A stretch of 7,162 bases of DNA from assembly GCA_025936205.1 (NCBI GenBank), contig JAICTU010000466.1, positions 1-7,162 on the forward strand, read 5' to 3'. The number at the start of each line of letters is the position of its first letter. Positions within the stretch are counted from its first letter, which is position 1. Below are positions 1 through 6,662 of this stretch, piece after piece. The notes beneath the pieces were generated by a model, which was not told the origin of the DNA, ran no database searches, and saw only the letters and a program-made list of their open reading frames with translations. This DNA comes from Polyangiaceae bacterium (GTDB lineage: Bacteria > Myxococcota > Polyangia > Polyangiales > Polyangiaceae). The position numbers were made by a program, and so were the translations under genes.

Positions 1-1874
1 ACCTCGTCACCGCTGCACTCGCCGACGTTCTCGACCTCGGCACTGATCTCCATGGTATCCTGGAACCCCACCCGCGTCTTGCTCACCTGGATGTTGCTGT
101 ACGCGAAGCGCGTGTACGAGAGGCCGTAGCCAAAGGGATAGAGGGGCTCACGCTCCAGGTAGCGGTACGTCCTACCCTTCATGCGGTAGTCCGTGAACTC
201 GGGCACGTCCTCCAGGCTGCGCGGGAAGGTGATGGGCAGGCGCCCGGCGGGGGAGTAATCGCCGAACAGCACATCCGCGAGCGCGCGCCCGCCGGCTTGC
301 CCGGGATACCAGGCTTGCACGATCGCCCGCACGTGCTCGTCGGCCCAGTTCACGCTGAGCGCGCTGCCGCTGATCAAGATCAGCACCGTGGGCTTGCCCA
401 CGGCGACGACCTCTTCGAGCAGCGCTTGCTGCAGACCCGGCAGCTCCAGGTTGGCCTTGTCGCCTGCCGCCTCCGAGTTGCCGGCATCGCCCTGCTCACC
501 TTCGATGTCCGCGGACAGCCCGAGACACAGCACCACGACGTCGGCGCGCTGAGCCATGCTCACGGCTTCCGAGATCAGCCCGGCTCGACCCAGGCCTTCG
601 CGCTTGTCGCCCTGGCGCTTGCAGCCCTCCGTGTACCAGACCTTGGTCCCTGGTGCGACGCGCTCGCGGATGCCTTGCAGCGGCGTGATCGGATCGGAAG
701 GGACGCCGAAGTAGTTGCCGACCAGCACGTGGGGATCGTTCGCGTTCGGGCCGATCACCGCGATGCTGCGCAGATCTTTGGCGAGCGGAAGCAGCGAGCC
801 CTGGTTCTTCAGCAGCACCATCGATTCGCGCGCGGCGATGCGCGCCAGCTCGGCGTGCTCGGGACAGTCATTCACCTCGTACGGAATCGAGGCGTAGGGC
901 ACCTGCTCCGGTGGATCGAACATGCCGAGCTTCAAGCGGGCCACGAACAGGCGCGTGAGGCACACGTCGAGCTCCGCCTCCTGGATCAGTCCCTGCCGGA
1001 CAGCGGATGGAATGTGCTCGTAGGAGCAGCCGCAATCCAGGTCCAAGCCGGCCTTGACCGCATCGCGCGCGGACTCTTCCGGCGTGTTGGTCACCTTGTG
1101 GTGCTCGTGGATGTCACGGATGGCCCAGCAGTCGCTCACCACGTAGCCGTCGAACTTCCACTCCTCGCGCAGAATGTCGACCAGCAGCGCCTTGCTCGAC
1201 GAACACGGCTCGCCATTCGTGCGGTTGTAGGCGGCCATGATGCTGTACGCCCTGGCCTCGATGATGCAGTCACGGAAGGCCGGCAGGTATGTCTCGCGCA
1301 GATCCTTCGGCGACGCGATGGCGTTGAAGGAGTGACGCAACCCCTCCGGGCCGCTGTGCACGGCGTAGTGCTTGGGCGTTGCCACCAGCTTCAGGTACTT
1401 GGGGTCATCCCCTTGCAGCTCCTTGCAGAACGCCACGCCGAGCCGCCCCGTCAGGTGGGGGCACTCTCCGTAGGTCTCGTGCCCCCTGCCCCAGCGCGGA
1501 TCGCGGAAAATGTTGATGTTTGGCGTCCAGAAGGTGAGGCCCTTGTAGTAGCCGCGGTCATCCTGGCGCGCGAACTCGTGATGCTTGGCGCGTCCCTCAT
1601 CCGCGATCACCCGCGCGATCTGCGTCATGCGCTGGCTGCTCCAGATCGCCGCGAGACCGATCGCTTGCGGGAACACCGTCGCCACGCCGGCGCGCGCCAC
1701 GCCGTGCAAGCACTCGTTCCACCAGTTGTACGCCGGGATGCCGAAGCGCGGGATGGCCGGCGCCTCGTGCAACATCTGCGCAGCCTTCTCCTCCATGGTC
1801 AGGCGCGAAACGATGTCGCGCGCCCGCTCCTCGAAGGAGAGCTTCGTATCGTAGAACGGAATGTTCGTGTTCAC
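1..1874 (-). CDS. Family 3 glycoside hydrolase, probable beta-xylosidase (C-terminus cut by window edge)
   Basis: Probably removes xylose (possibly arabinose or glucose) from the non-reducing end of short oligosaccharides. The 624 visible codons show the GH3 order. The N-terminal barrel has NWWNECLHGVA near residue 50, the KH pair (K168-H169) in KHYAVHSGPEGLRH, and VVSDCWAI with the predicted nucleophile D248. After it comes AGLDLDCG, which with the SDC motif points to the plant/fungal/bacterial beta-xylosidase branch rather than ordinary beta-glucosidases. The second domain ends in FGYGLSYT (581-588). A fibronectin-III-like domain has begun (VENVGECSGDEV) when the window ends; roughly 70-100 residues are probably missing. 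No signal peptide is seen, so it should act in the cytoplasm on imported oligosaccharides. The GTG start at 1874 is chosen because GGGGAG lies 6 nt upstream. An in-frame ATG at 1907, overlapping the uxaC stop, would add 11 residues but has a poorer ribosome site. Family is certain; xylosidase specificity is inferred from motifs and from uxaC and xylA nearby. Confidence 0.93.
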   Translation of the reverse strand, partial: MNTNIPFYDTKLSFEERARDIVSRLTMEEKAAQMLHEAPAIPRFGIPAYNWWNECLHGVARAGVATVFPQAIGLAAIWSSQRMTQIARVIADEGRAKHHEFARQDDRGYYKGLTFWTPNINIFRDPRWGRGHETYGECPHLTGRLGVAFCKELQGDDPKYLKLVATPKHYAVHSGPEGLRHSFNAIASPKDLRETYLPAFRDCIIEARAYSIMAAYNRTNGEPCSSSKALLVDILREEWKFDGYVVSDCWAIRDIHEHHKVTNTPEESARDAVKAGLDLDCGCSYEHIPSAVRQGLIQEAELDVCLTRLFVARLKLGMFDPPEQVPYASIPYEVNDCPEHAELARIAARESMVLLKNQGSLLPLAKDLRSIAVIGPNANDPHVLVGNYFGVPSDPITPLQGIRERVAPGTKVWYTEGCKRQGDKREGLGRAGLISEAVSMAQRADVVVLCLGLSADIEGEQGDAGNSEAAGDKANLELPGLQQALLEEVVAVGKPTVLILISGSALSVNWADEHVRAIVQAWYPGQAGGRALADVLFGDYSPAGRLPITFPRSLEDVPEFTDYRMKGRTYRYLEREPLYPFGYGLSYTRFAYSNIQVSKTRVGFQDTMEISAEVENVGECSGDE

Positions 1875-1880
1875 TGCCGT

Positions 1881-1886
1881 CTCCCC
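1881..1886 (-). promoter_or_regulatory. Ribosome binding site that favours the GTG start of the GH3 gene
   Basis: GGGGAG on the minus strand, 6 nt before the GTG at 1874-1872. The competing ATG (1907-1905) has only a GAGGG about 13 nt upstream, inside the end of uxaC, which is too far for good initiation. This supports the shorter protein but does not exclude the ATG, which overlaps the uxaC stop in an ATGTCTGA arrangement. Confidence 0.5.
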
Positions 1887-1899
1887 ACTCTTCCCTGCT

Positions 1900-3336
1900 T
1901 CAGACATCGAAACCAAAGTACCCTCGCGCGTTGTCGAAACTGACCGCCTTGACCAGTGGAGCCAGGAGCGAATGATCGTCCGGCAGCAGGCCACGCCGCA
2001 CGTCGTGACCGAGCATGTTGCAGAGCAGGCGGCGGAAGTAGTCGTGGCGTGAATAGGAGAGGAAGCTACGCGAGTCGGTCAGCATGCCCACGAAGTGCGA
2101 GAGCAAGCCGAGGTTCGACAGCGCATCCATCTGTCGCTCCATGCCGTTCAGCTGATCCAGGAACCACCAGGCGCTTCCGTACTGCACCTTGGTCGCCACG
2201 CTGCCGTCCTGGAAGCTGCCGGCCAGCGCCGCCATCAGCTCGTTGTCCGCCGGGTTCAGGTTGTAGAGCACCGTGCGCGGGAGGCGATCCTCGCGGTCCA
2301 GCTCGTCGAGCAGGCGCGCGAGTGGACCCGCCACCGGGGCATCGCCGATCGAGTCGAAGCCGGTGTTCGGCCCGAGCTTGTTGCGCATGCGCGTATTCAC
2401 GTTGCGCAGCGCTCCGATGTGCAGCTGCATCACCCAGCCGCGCCCGTGGTCCAGGACCGCGAGGTCGTGCAGCAGTCGCCAGCGCAGCGCGTCCTGCTCT
2501 TCCTGCGCCAGCGCCTTCTTGGCTCGCGCCTTCTCGAACAGCGTGCGGGCGCGCTCCGGCGTGCAGTGTACGTCGGGCACGATGTCCAGCCCGCGATCGG
2601 ACAGCCGGCAACCCACCTGATGGAAGAAGGCGTGCCGGCGCTCCAGCGCGTCGAGCAACTCGGAGTAGCTCGTGATGGAAACGTTGGCGACAGCCTCCAG
2701 GCGCCCGAGCCAGATCGCGTACGCTTCGAGGTCCGCGACGCCCATCGCCCCATCGGGACGCCAGGTGGGTAATAGCCGCGTCGAGCGCGCTGACTTGGCG
2801 TACGCGAGGTGGTGCTCCAGGCTGTCGGTGGGATCGTCGGTGGTGCAGACCACCTTCACCCGGTACTGCTCCAGCAGCCCCGGAGCAGTGAACGACGGAT
2901 CCCCCAGCAGTTGATTGCAGCGATCGAAGATGCCGCGCGCGCTGTCGGGGTTCAGCAGCCGGTCGCTGATGCCGAACGGAAACGCCAGCTCCAGGTGCGT
3001 CCAGTGAAAGAGCGGATTGCGCAGCGTCGCTGGCACCGTGCGCGCCCAAGCGGCGAACTTCTCCCAGTCGCTGGCCTCGCCGGTACAATACTGCTCGGGG
3101 ATGCCGTGCGCGCGCATCGCGCGCCACTTGTAGTGGTCACCATCCAGCCAGATCTCGGTCAGCGAACGAAAGCGGTGGTTCTGCGCAATCTGATCCGGCG
3201 GCAGGTGGCAATGGTAATCGATGATCGGCTGCTGCTTCGCGACCTCGTGATAGAGCCGCCGCGCCGTCTCCGTCTCCAGCAGGAAATCGGCGTGGATAAA
3301 ACCCGGGGTCGCGGGGTGTCCCCGAGAAATTGTCAC
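1900..3336 (-). CDS. uxaC: Uronate isomerase (glucuronate/galacturonate isomerase)
   Basis: Converts D-glucuronate to D-fructuronate (and D-galacturonate to D-tagaturonate) in the cytoplasm, the first step of the hexuronate isomerase pathway; amidohydrolase superfamily, EC 5.3.1.12. The 478 residues match the usual length of about 470. Family signatures run in order along the whole protein: DYHCHLPP with the metal-binding H-x-H (H42, H44), VCTTDDPTD (163-171), QLHIGALRN (304-312) followed by NTRM and GFDSIGD, NLNPADN (359-365), GSAWWFLDQ (387-395), and MLTDSRSFLSYSRHDYFRR (418-436). The start is GTG at 3336, whose first bases overlap the SDR stop as GTGA; GGAG lies 7 nt upstream, inside the SDR coding end. 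The overlap suggests translational coupling to the SDR. The GH3 gene follows on the same strand. The protein looks intact with no missing motif. Context favours glucuronate from xylan side chains as the physiological substrate. Confidence 0.97.
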   Translation of the reverse strand: MTISRGHPATPGFIHADFLLETETARRLYHEVAKQQPIIDYHCHLPPDQIAQNHRFRSLTEIWLDGDHYKWRAMRAHGIPEQYCTGEASDWEKFAAWARTVPATLRNPLFHWTHLELAFPFGISDRLLNPDSARGIFDRCNQLLGDPSFTAPGLLEQYRVKVVCTTDDPTDSLEHHLAYAKSARSTRLLPTWRPDGAMGVADLEAYAIWLGRLEAVANVSITSYSELLDALERRHAFFHQVGCRLSDRGLDIVPDVHCTPERARTLFEKARAKKALAQEEQDALRWRLLHDLAVLDHGRGWVMQLHIGALRNVNTRMRNKLGPNTGFDSIGDAPVAGPLARLLDELDREDRLPRTVLYNLNPADNELMAALAGSFQDGSVATKVQYGSAWWFLDQLNGMERQMDALSNLGLLSHFVGMLTDSRSFLSYSRHDYFRRLLCNMLGHDVRRGLLPDDHSLLAPLVKAVSFDNARGYFGFDV

Positions 3337-4109
3337 TGATTGACTCCGCTGGCCAAGAACCCGCCGTCCACGGTCAGGATCTCGCCATTGACGAAGCTGG
3401 CAGCCTCGGACGCGAGGAAGATGCCGGCGCCCACCAGCTCCTCGACGTCGCCGAAGCGGCGCATCGGCGTGCGCGCCTTGAGCTCACGACCGCGCTCGGT
3501 GCCGTCGAGCAGGGCGGCGTTCAGCGCCGTCCGGAAGACGCCGGGAGCGATGGCGTTCACGCACACGCCGCGCGGACCCCATTCGACGGCCAGCGACTTG
3601 GTGAGCGCGCCGACGGCCGCCTTGCTCGCGCCGTAGGCCGCCACCTCGAGTAGAGCCACGAAGGTCGACAGCGAGGCAATGTTGATGATGCGTCCGTAGC
3701 CACGCTCCAGCATGTGACGACCGAACACCTGGCAACCTCGCAGGGTGCCGTTCAGGTTGCAGTCGAAGATGGCGTTCCAGTCTTGCTCCGAATAGTCGAG
3801 CGTCGGGCCGCGCTTGGTGAAGCCGGCACAGTTGACCAGGATGTCGACCTTGTCGAACTGCTCGACCGCCTTGTCGCGCAAGACCTCCAGGCTCGCGCGA
3901 TCGGTGACGTCCGAGACCTGGCGCAGGGTGCGCACACCGCGCTGCTCGATCTCGCGCGAAACGTTCTCCACTTCATTTGCGCGCCGCGAGGAGGCGACGA
4001 CGTTCGCGCCCGCCTCGGCGAGGCCGAGCGCCAGCGCGCGGCCGATGCCGGTGGTGCCGCCGATGACGACAGCGGTGCGATTCTTCAGACTGAGTTTTTC
4101 GTAGGGCAT
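3333..4109 (-). CDS. Short-chain dehydrogenase/reductase, candidate fructuronate reductase
   Basis: A 258-residue classical SDR, an NAD(P)-dependent oxidoreductase with a Rossmann fold. Visible motifs: the cofactor loop GGTTGIG (17-23), NCAG (93-96), the active-site Asn in NLNG (N118), Ser146, and YGASK with Tyr159 and Lys163. The tail VDGGFLASG is typical of tetrameric SDRs. After the second strand comes SSRR (40-43) with basic rather than acidic residues, which suggests NADP(H). It resembles the gluconate 5-dehydrogenase / KduD group, whose members act on keto-sugar acids. Its overlap with uxaC makes reduction of D-fructuronate to D-mannonate the most economical role; the SDR gene called uxuB (yjmF) in the Bacillus subtilis hexuronate operon is a precedent recalled from memory. 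The ATG at 4109 is chosen over an in-frame upstream ATG at 4181 because AGGA lies 7 nt before it and the family fold begins there; the longer start would overlap the preceding reading frame. Fold certain, substrate inferred. Confidence 0.93.
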   Translation of the reverse strand: MPYEKLSLKNRTAVVIGGTTGIGRALALGLAEAGANVVASSRRANEVENVSREIEQRGVRTLRQVSDVTDRASLEVLRDKAVEQFDKVDILVNCAGFTKRGPTLDYSEQDWNAIFDCNLNGTLRGCQVFGRHMLERGYGRIINIASLSTFVALLEVAAYGASKAAVGALTKSLAVEWGPRGVCVNAIAPGVFRTALNAALLDGTERGRELKARTPMRRFGDVEELVGAGIFLASEAASFVNGEILTVDGGFLASGVNQ

Positions 4110-4123
4110 GGCTGGGTCCTGAT

Positions 4124-4312
4124 TCAGAGCTCGACGTCGAGGCGGGAACCGCCATCGGCGAGAGTGGCCTTGACGGTGCACGTGTGGCTAGCGCGTTTCA
4201 CTTCCACGTCGTAGTTGCCTTTGAAGCCGCGCAGTTTGAACGGGCCGCTGGCGTCCGTGGTCCCCTGTTCCTGCGCCACAGCAGCGCGCTCGACAGCGCG
4301 CCCGTCCACCAT
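4124..4312 (-). pseudogene. C-terminal remnant of a GH10-type endo-xylanase (62 codons)
   Basis: This short frame ends 14 nt before the SDR start and has the same strand. Its last ~45 residues, from GTTDASG through [15 protein letters not shown] to LDVEL, look like the small beta-sandwich tail found after the barrel in some bacterial GH10 xylanases, where a conserved EWWT element is followed by TD-x-x-G, R-x-F-x-G-x-Y. A TGA codon lies four codons before the ATG, and no reading frame further upstream encodes a barrel. The ATG has no clear ribosome site. In the neighbouring frame at 4311-4303 the codons read W-W-T, which may be a shifted trace of the missing EWWT element, though this could be chance. 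A perfect inverted repeat (4284-4301) sits right where similarity stops. The best reading is a xylanase gene truncated by deletion, leaving its tail in the operon. The alternative is a genuine small protein of unknown function. Family recognition is from memory. Confidence 0.5.
4284..4301. repeat. Perfect 7-bp inverted repeat at the break point of the xylanase remnant
   Basis: GCGCGCT, a 4-nt spacer, then AGCGCGC. Because AGCGCGCT is itself a palindrome, the arms also form a near-direct repeat (4283-4290 and 4295-4301). It lies between the recognisable xylanase tail and unrelated upstream sequence, so it could mark a deletion junction. In GC-rich DNA such repeats also arise by chance. Confidence 0.5.
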
Positions 4313-4693
4313 CTGAGCTGTTCACTCGCTCGACTTCCTGTCGCTTGCTCATCGCTTTCGGATTCGGATCGTTCTCGGTCAGCACACGGCCGCACAGTCA
4401 CAGGTCTGCGATCACCAGCTGGGCCGCGTCACTCCTTCGCCGCACCGCCACGCTACACCTCTGGTGCGCCTCTACGGGACACTCTCAGCCAAAAAGGACG
4501 TCCTGGGCGCCGCAGCCGGGCCCCATCCCCGCCGCCGACGCCACCGTCCGCGCCGAAAGCGACCGCCGCGCCGTCCGCACGCTCGAGCGCGCGAAAAGTC
4601 CGCAACAACACATCACAAAAAGACGAAATCTGCTCGCGATCGGCCGCGGCGCTCTATAGCTTGTGGGTGCTGCTTCGTGTAGCACAGCCTTCT

Positions 4694-4705
4694 GGAAACG
4701 TTACC
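4694..4705. promoter_or_regulatory. Candidate LacI-family operator upstream of xylA
   Basis: GGAAACGTTACC is a 12-bp dyad with a central CG and one mismatched pair (perfect form GGTAACGTTACC). Operators of LacI/GalR-type sugar regulators commonly have this A-rich half, central CG, T-rich half layout. It lies 129 nt before the xylA start, in the non-coding region. No regulator gene is in the window, and the core GAAACGTT also occurs inside uxaC (2678-2685) and the SDR (3958-3965), where it encodes Asn-Val-Ser, so the core alone is not specific. Confidence 0.35.
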
Positions 4706-4743
4706 CCAAATGGTCTACGCGTGCGCAACTTCTGCTGCGGGGG

Positions 4744-4760
4744 CACCCCATGCAGGGGTG
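4744..4760 (+). promoter_or_regulatory. Hairpin in the xylA leader
   Basis: CACCCC, a 5-nt spacer ATGCA, then GGGGTG: a perfect 6-bp stem rich in G:C pairs, about 75 nt before the xylA start. There is no T-run after it, so it is not an intrinsic terminator. It could act in the leader RNA, as a protein site in DNA, or be incidental. Confidence 0.35.
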
Positions 4761-4767
4761 GCGCCAC
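4758..4767. repeat. 10-bp perfect palindrome GTGGCGCCAC
   Basis: GTGGCGCCAC overlaps the 3' arm of the 4744-4760 hairpin by three bases, so the two structures exclude each other if formed as RNA. It lies 67 nt before the xylA start and could be a dimeric regulator site; no known motif is recognised. Confidence 0.35.
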
Positions 4768-4786
4768 TCGAGCAAGGCCACCAACG

Positions 4787-4810
4787 CGCTGCGCCGCTGC
4801 GCCGCTGCGC
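4787..4810 (+). repeat. Three exact tandem copies of an 8-bp unit in the xylA leader
   Basis: CGCTGCGC occurs three times head to tail with no mismatch, ending 24 nt before the xylA ATG. An 8-bp period is not a codon multiple and fits non-coding sequence prone to slippage. Its position just before a weak ribosome site means copy number could change leader folding. Confidence 0.8.
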
Positions 4811-4834
4811 CGACCCCAACCCGGAATCGAAGCC

Positions 4835-6148
4835 ATGACTGAGAGCTATTTTGGAAGCATTGCGCCCATCAAATATGAGGGCCCCCAGAGCGATAACCCG
4901 CTCGCGTACCGCTATTACGACAAGGATCGCAAGGTGCTCGGCAAGAGCATGGCGGCCCAGCTTCGGCCGGCGGTTTGCTACTGGCATACCTTCGCGTGGG
5001 AAGGCACGGATGTCTTCGGTGGCGGCACCTTCCAGCGCCCGTGGCATCGCCCGGGCGACGTCATGCAGCGCGCGCAAGAGAAGCTGGGCGCGGCCTTCGA
5101 GCTGTTCACGAAGCTCGGCGTTCCGTACTTCACCTTCCACGATCGCGACGTGGCGCCCGAGGGTGCCACGCTCAAGGAGAGCCACAAGAACCTCGACCTG
5201 ATCCTGGAAGGGATGCAGGCCCAGATGCAGCGCACCGGCGTGAAGCTGCTCTGGGGCACCGCGAATCTCTTCAGCAACCGTCGCTACCTGGCCGGCGCCG
5301 CCACGAACCCCGATCCGGAAGTGTTCGCCTACGCCGCCGCGCAGGTCGTCAAGGTCCTCGACTGGACCCATCGCCTCAACGGCGAGAACTACGTGCTCTG
5401 GGGTGGCCGTGAAGGCTATGAGACCCTGCTCAACACCGACATGAAGCGCGAGGTCGATCAACTCGGTCGCTTCCTGACGCTGGTGGCCGAGCACAAGCAC
5501 AAGATCGGCTTCAAGGGCACGCTGCTGATCGAGCCGAAGCCGAAAGAGCCGACCAAGCACCAGTACGACTTCGACACCGCCACGGTCTACGCCTTCCTCC
5601 AGAAGTACAAGCTGGAGAAGGAGTACAAGGTGAACATCGAGGCGAACCACGCCATCCTCGCGGGCCACAGCTTCCAGCACGAGGTCACCTACGCCCTCGA
5701 GAACGACATCTTCGGCAGCCTGGACATGAACCGGGGCGACTACCTGCTCGGTTGGGACACCGATCAGTTCCCGAACGATCCGCTGGAAATGGTTCTGGTC
5801 ATGTACACCCTGTACAAGGCCGGCGGCTTCACGACGGGCGGCATGAACTTCGACGCCAAGCTGCGGCGCCCGAGCTTCGAGCCCGACGATCTGTTCCACG
5901 CGCACATCGGCGGCCTCGACGCCATGGCGCGCGGCCTGCTCGCCGCGGAGAAGATGATCAACGATGGCAAGCTGGAGAAGGTCGTGAAGGACCGCTACGC
6001 GGGCTGGAACGGTGAGCTCGGGCAACGCATCCTGAAGGGCGCTAGCCTGGCGGATCTCTCGAAGCTAGTCCTCGATCAGGATCTGGAGCCGCGGCCCAAG
6101 AGCGGTCGCCAGGAAGCGCTCGAGAATCTGGTCAGTCGGTACGTGTGA
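4835..6148 (+). CDS. xylA: Xylose isomerase
   Basis: Interconverts D-xylose and D-xylulose in the cytoplasm, feeding xylose to the pentose phosphate pathway after phosphorylation by a xylulokinase not seen here; EC 5.3.1.5. The 437 residues match the longer class of bacterial enzymes (E. coli, 440). Catalytic H102 and D105 lie in [10 protein letters not shown]. The metal ligands can be assigned by offset from the E. coli protein: E233 (in [13 protein letters not shown]), E269 and H272 ([12 protein letters not shown]), D297 (GSLDMNRGD), D308 and D310 (GWDTDQFP) and D340 (MNFDAK). All are present. The frame is open far upstream, but ATG 4835 is chosen because [19 protein letters not shown] aligns with the normal start of the family. 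The ribosome site is weak (GGA, 9 nt upstream), unlike the strong sites of the leftward operon. The gene is divergent from the uronate operon and ends 43 nt before an intrinsic terminator, so it is probably transcribed alone. Confidence 0.98.
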   Translation: MTESYFGSIAPIKYEGPQSDNPLAYRYYDKDRKVLGKSMAAQLRPAVCYWHTFAWEGTDVFGGGTFQRPWHRPGDVMQRAQEKLGAAFELFTKLGVPYFTFHDRDVAPEGATLKESHKNLDLILEGMQAQMQRTGVKLLWGTANLFSNRRYLAGAATNPDPEVFAYAAAQVVKVLDWTHRLNGENYVLWGGREGYETLLNTDMKREVDQLGRFLTLVAEHKHKIGFKGTLLIEPKPKEPTKHQYDFDTATVYAFLQKYKLEKEYKVNIEANHAILAGHSFQHEVTYALENDIFGSLDMNRGDYLLGWDTDQFPNDPLEMVLVMYTLYKAGGFTTGGMNFDAKLRRPSFEPDDLFHAHIGGLDAMARGLLAAEKMINDGKLEKVVKDRYAGWNGELGQRILKGASLADLSKLVLDQDLEPRPKSGRQEALENLVSRYV

Positions 6149-6183
6149 CGCAGCCCTGAACTGACGAAGTCGGCGGCCCTATA

Positions 6184-6198
6184 CGCCGGAAAACGGCG
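6184..6198 (+). repeat. Alternative hairpin sharing the terminator's left arm
   Basis: CGCCG (6184-6188), loop GAAAA, CGGCG (6194-6198). It uses the bases that begin the terminator stem, so the two cannot form together. It is much shorter than the terminator stem and is probably a weak competitor. Confidence 0.4.
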
Positions 6199-6227
6199 GC
6201 TCCTCGAAGGAGTCGCCGTTTTTTTTT
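6192..6227 (+). terminator. Rho-independent terminator of xylA
   Basis: Left arm AACGGCG-G-CTCCT (6192-6204), a 3-nt loop, right arm AGGAG-T-CGCCGTT (6208-6220): 13 pairs counting one G-T wobble, running into nine T residues (6219-6227). It begins 43 nt after the xylA stop. The reverse direction has only four T residues after the stem, so it would terminate leftward transcription poorly. Confidence 0.93.
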
Positions 6228-6640
6228 CGCTCCAGCGAGGGTCGCGTGACCCGATTTCGCGACTCCCGCTACCGGTACCACACGACATTTGGAAACACTC
6301 CGCGTGTCCCGTTACGCAGCCGCGCCCATCGTCAGTGGACGACGTGAAGCTCGGGTAGCGATGTGCCAGAGCTCACGGCCAAACCTGATCGCCATGTCGC
6401 GATCGTGCCGCGCCTGCACATGCGATGTGAAGACATGGACGATGATCAAAATGATCGCGGACGGAGTTGCACACTCTGTCGCACATCGCACCGCAGTGCG
6501 AACGGCAGCAGGATTTGCGCTGTCGCCGAGGCTTCGAATTCAATTCAACTGTAAGCGCGGCTTTTTTGCCCCGGCACCGGGATTTCGTCGACGAGCAGGG
6601 GATCGGCGGCATGCGTCGTGCACATTACTGACGTGACTGG
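6228..6640. other. Non-coding stretch after the xylA terminator
   Basis: No supportable gene. The reading frames here are short, mutually overlapping and rich in Arg, Cys and Ser without any recognised domain or good ribosome site. Small perfect dyads are present: GGGTC/GACCC (6239-6252), GATCGC/GCGATC (6387-6404), GATCA/TGATC (6444-6456), CGCAC/GTGCG (6487-6500) and the palindrome TCGTCGACGA (6585-6594). None has a recognised function, and this many short dyads is not surprising in about 400 bases. Confidence 0.6.
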
Positions 6641-6641
6641 G

Positions 6642-6659
6642 GCTCCGTGTGAACGGAGC
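6642..6659 (+). other. 7-bp hairpin with a GNRA-type tetraloop
   Basis: GCTCCGT, loop GTGA, ACGGAGC. Read as plus-strand RNA the loop is GUGA, a GNRA tetraloop; on the minus strand the loop would be UCAC. There is no T-run after it. It may be part of a structured RNA or a long leader of the lipoprotein gene. Confidence 0.4.
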
Positions 6660-6662
6660 AGG

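Larger units (their letters stand above)
4313..4834. other. Divergent intergenic region between the uronate operon and xylA
   Basis: About 520 bases without a supportable gene. Reading frames cross it on both strands, including an open extension upstream of xylA, but they are rich in Arg/Ala/Pro/Ser, have no recognisable domain and conflict with one another. The region must carry the xylA promoter and may carry the promoter of the leftward operon. I could not identify a convincing sigma-70 pair on either strand. The right half (4660-4834) holds most of the visible structure: a LacI-like dyad, a hairpin, a palindrome and a tandem repeat. An A-rich patch at about 4590-4625 is the least GC-rich part. 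Confidence 0.6.

Noticed and set aside
297..1943. Long plus-strand open frame of 548 codons
   Set aside because: It lies opposite the GH3 gene, is rich in Arg, Ala, Val and His with no recognisable domain, and is explained by the high-GC codon bias of the real gene on the minus strand.
2676..2685. TGGAAACGTT inside uxaC as a second operator
   Set aside because: It encodes Asn-Val-Ser in a coding region, as does the GAAACGTT at 3958-3965, so the match can come from codon use; it lacks the full dyad of 4694-4705.
1956..3339. Several plus- and minus-strand frames over uxaC
   Set aside because: All overlap the intact uxaC frame and show low-complexity Arg/Ala/Ser/Pro composition without domains.
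4110..4181. Longer SDR start adding 24 residues
   Set aside because: The extension is Arg-rich, overlaps the end of the preceding frame, and the downstream ATG has a good AGGA site at 7 nt.
4184..4834. N-terminal extension of xylA by 217 codons
   Set aside because: The frame is open but the extension is Pro/Arg/Ser-rich, overlaps the xylanase remnant and the tandem repeat, and XylA proteins begin at the position of ATG 4835.
4715..6025. 436-codon minus-strand open frame
   Set aside because: It is antisense to xylA, whose motifs are complete, and its composition is typical of a mirror frame in GC-rich coding DNA.
6289..6636. 115-codon plus-strand frame downstream of xylA
   Set aside because: It has Cys- and Arg-rich composition, no ribosome site or domain, and other frames overlap it on both strands.
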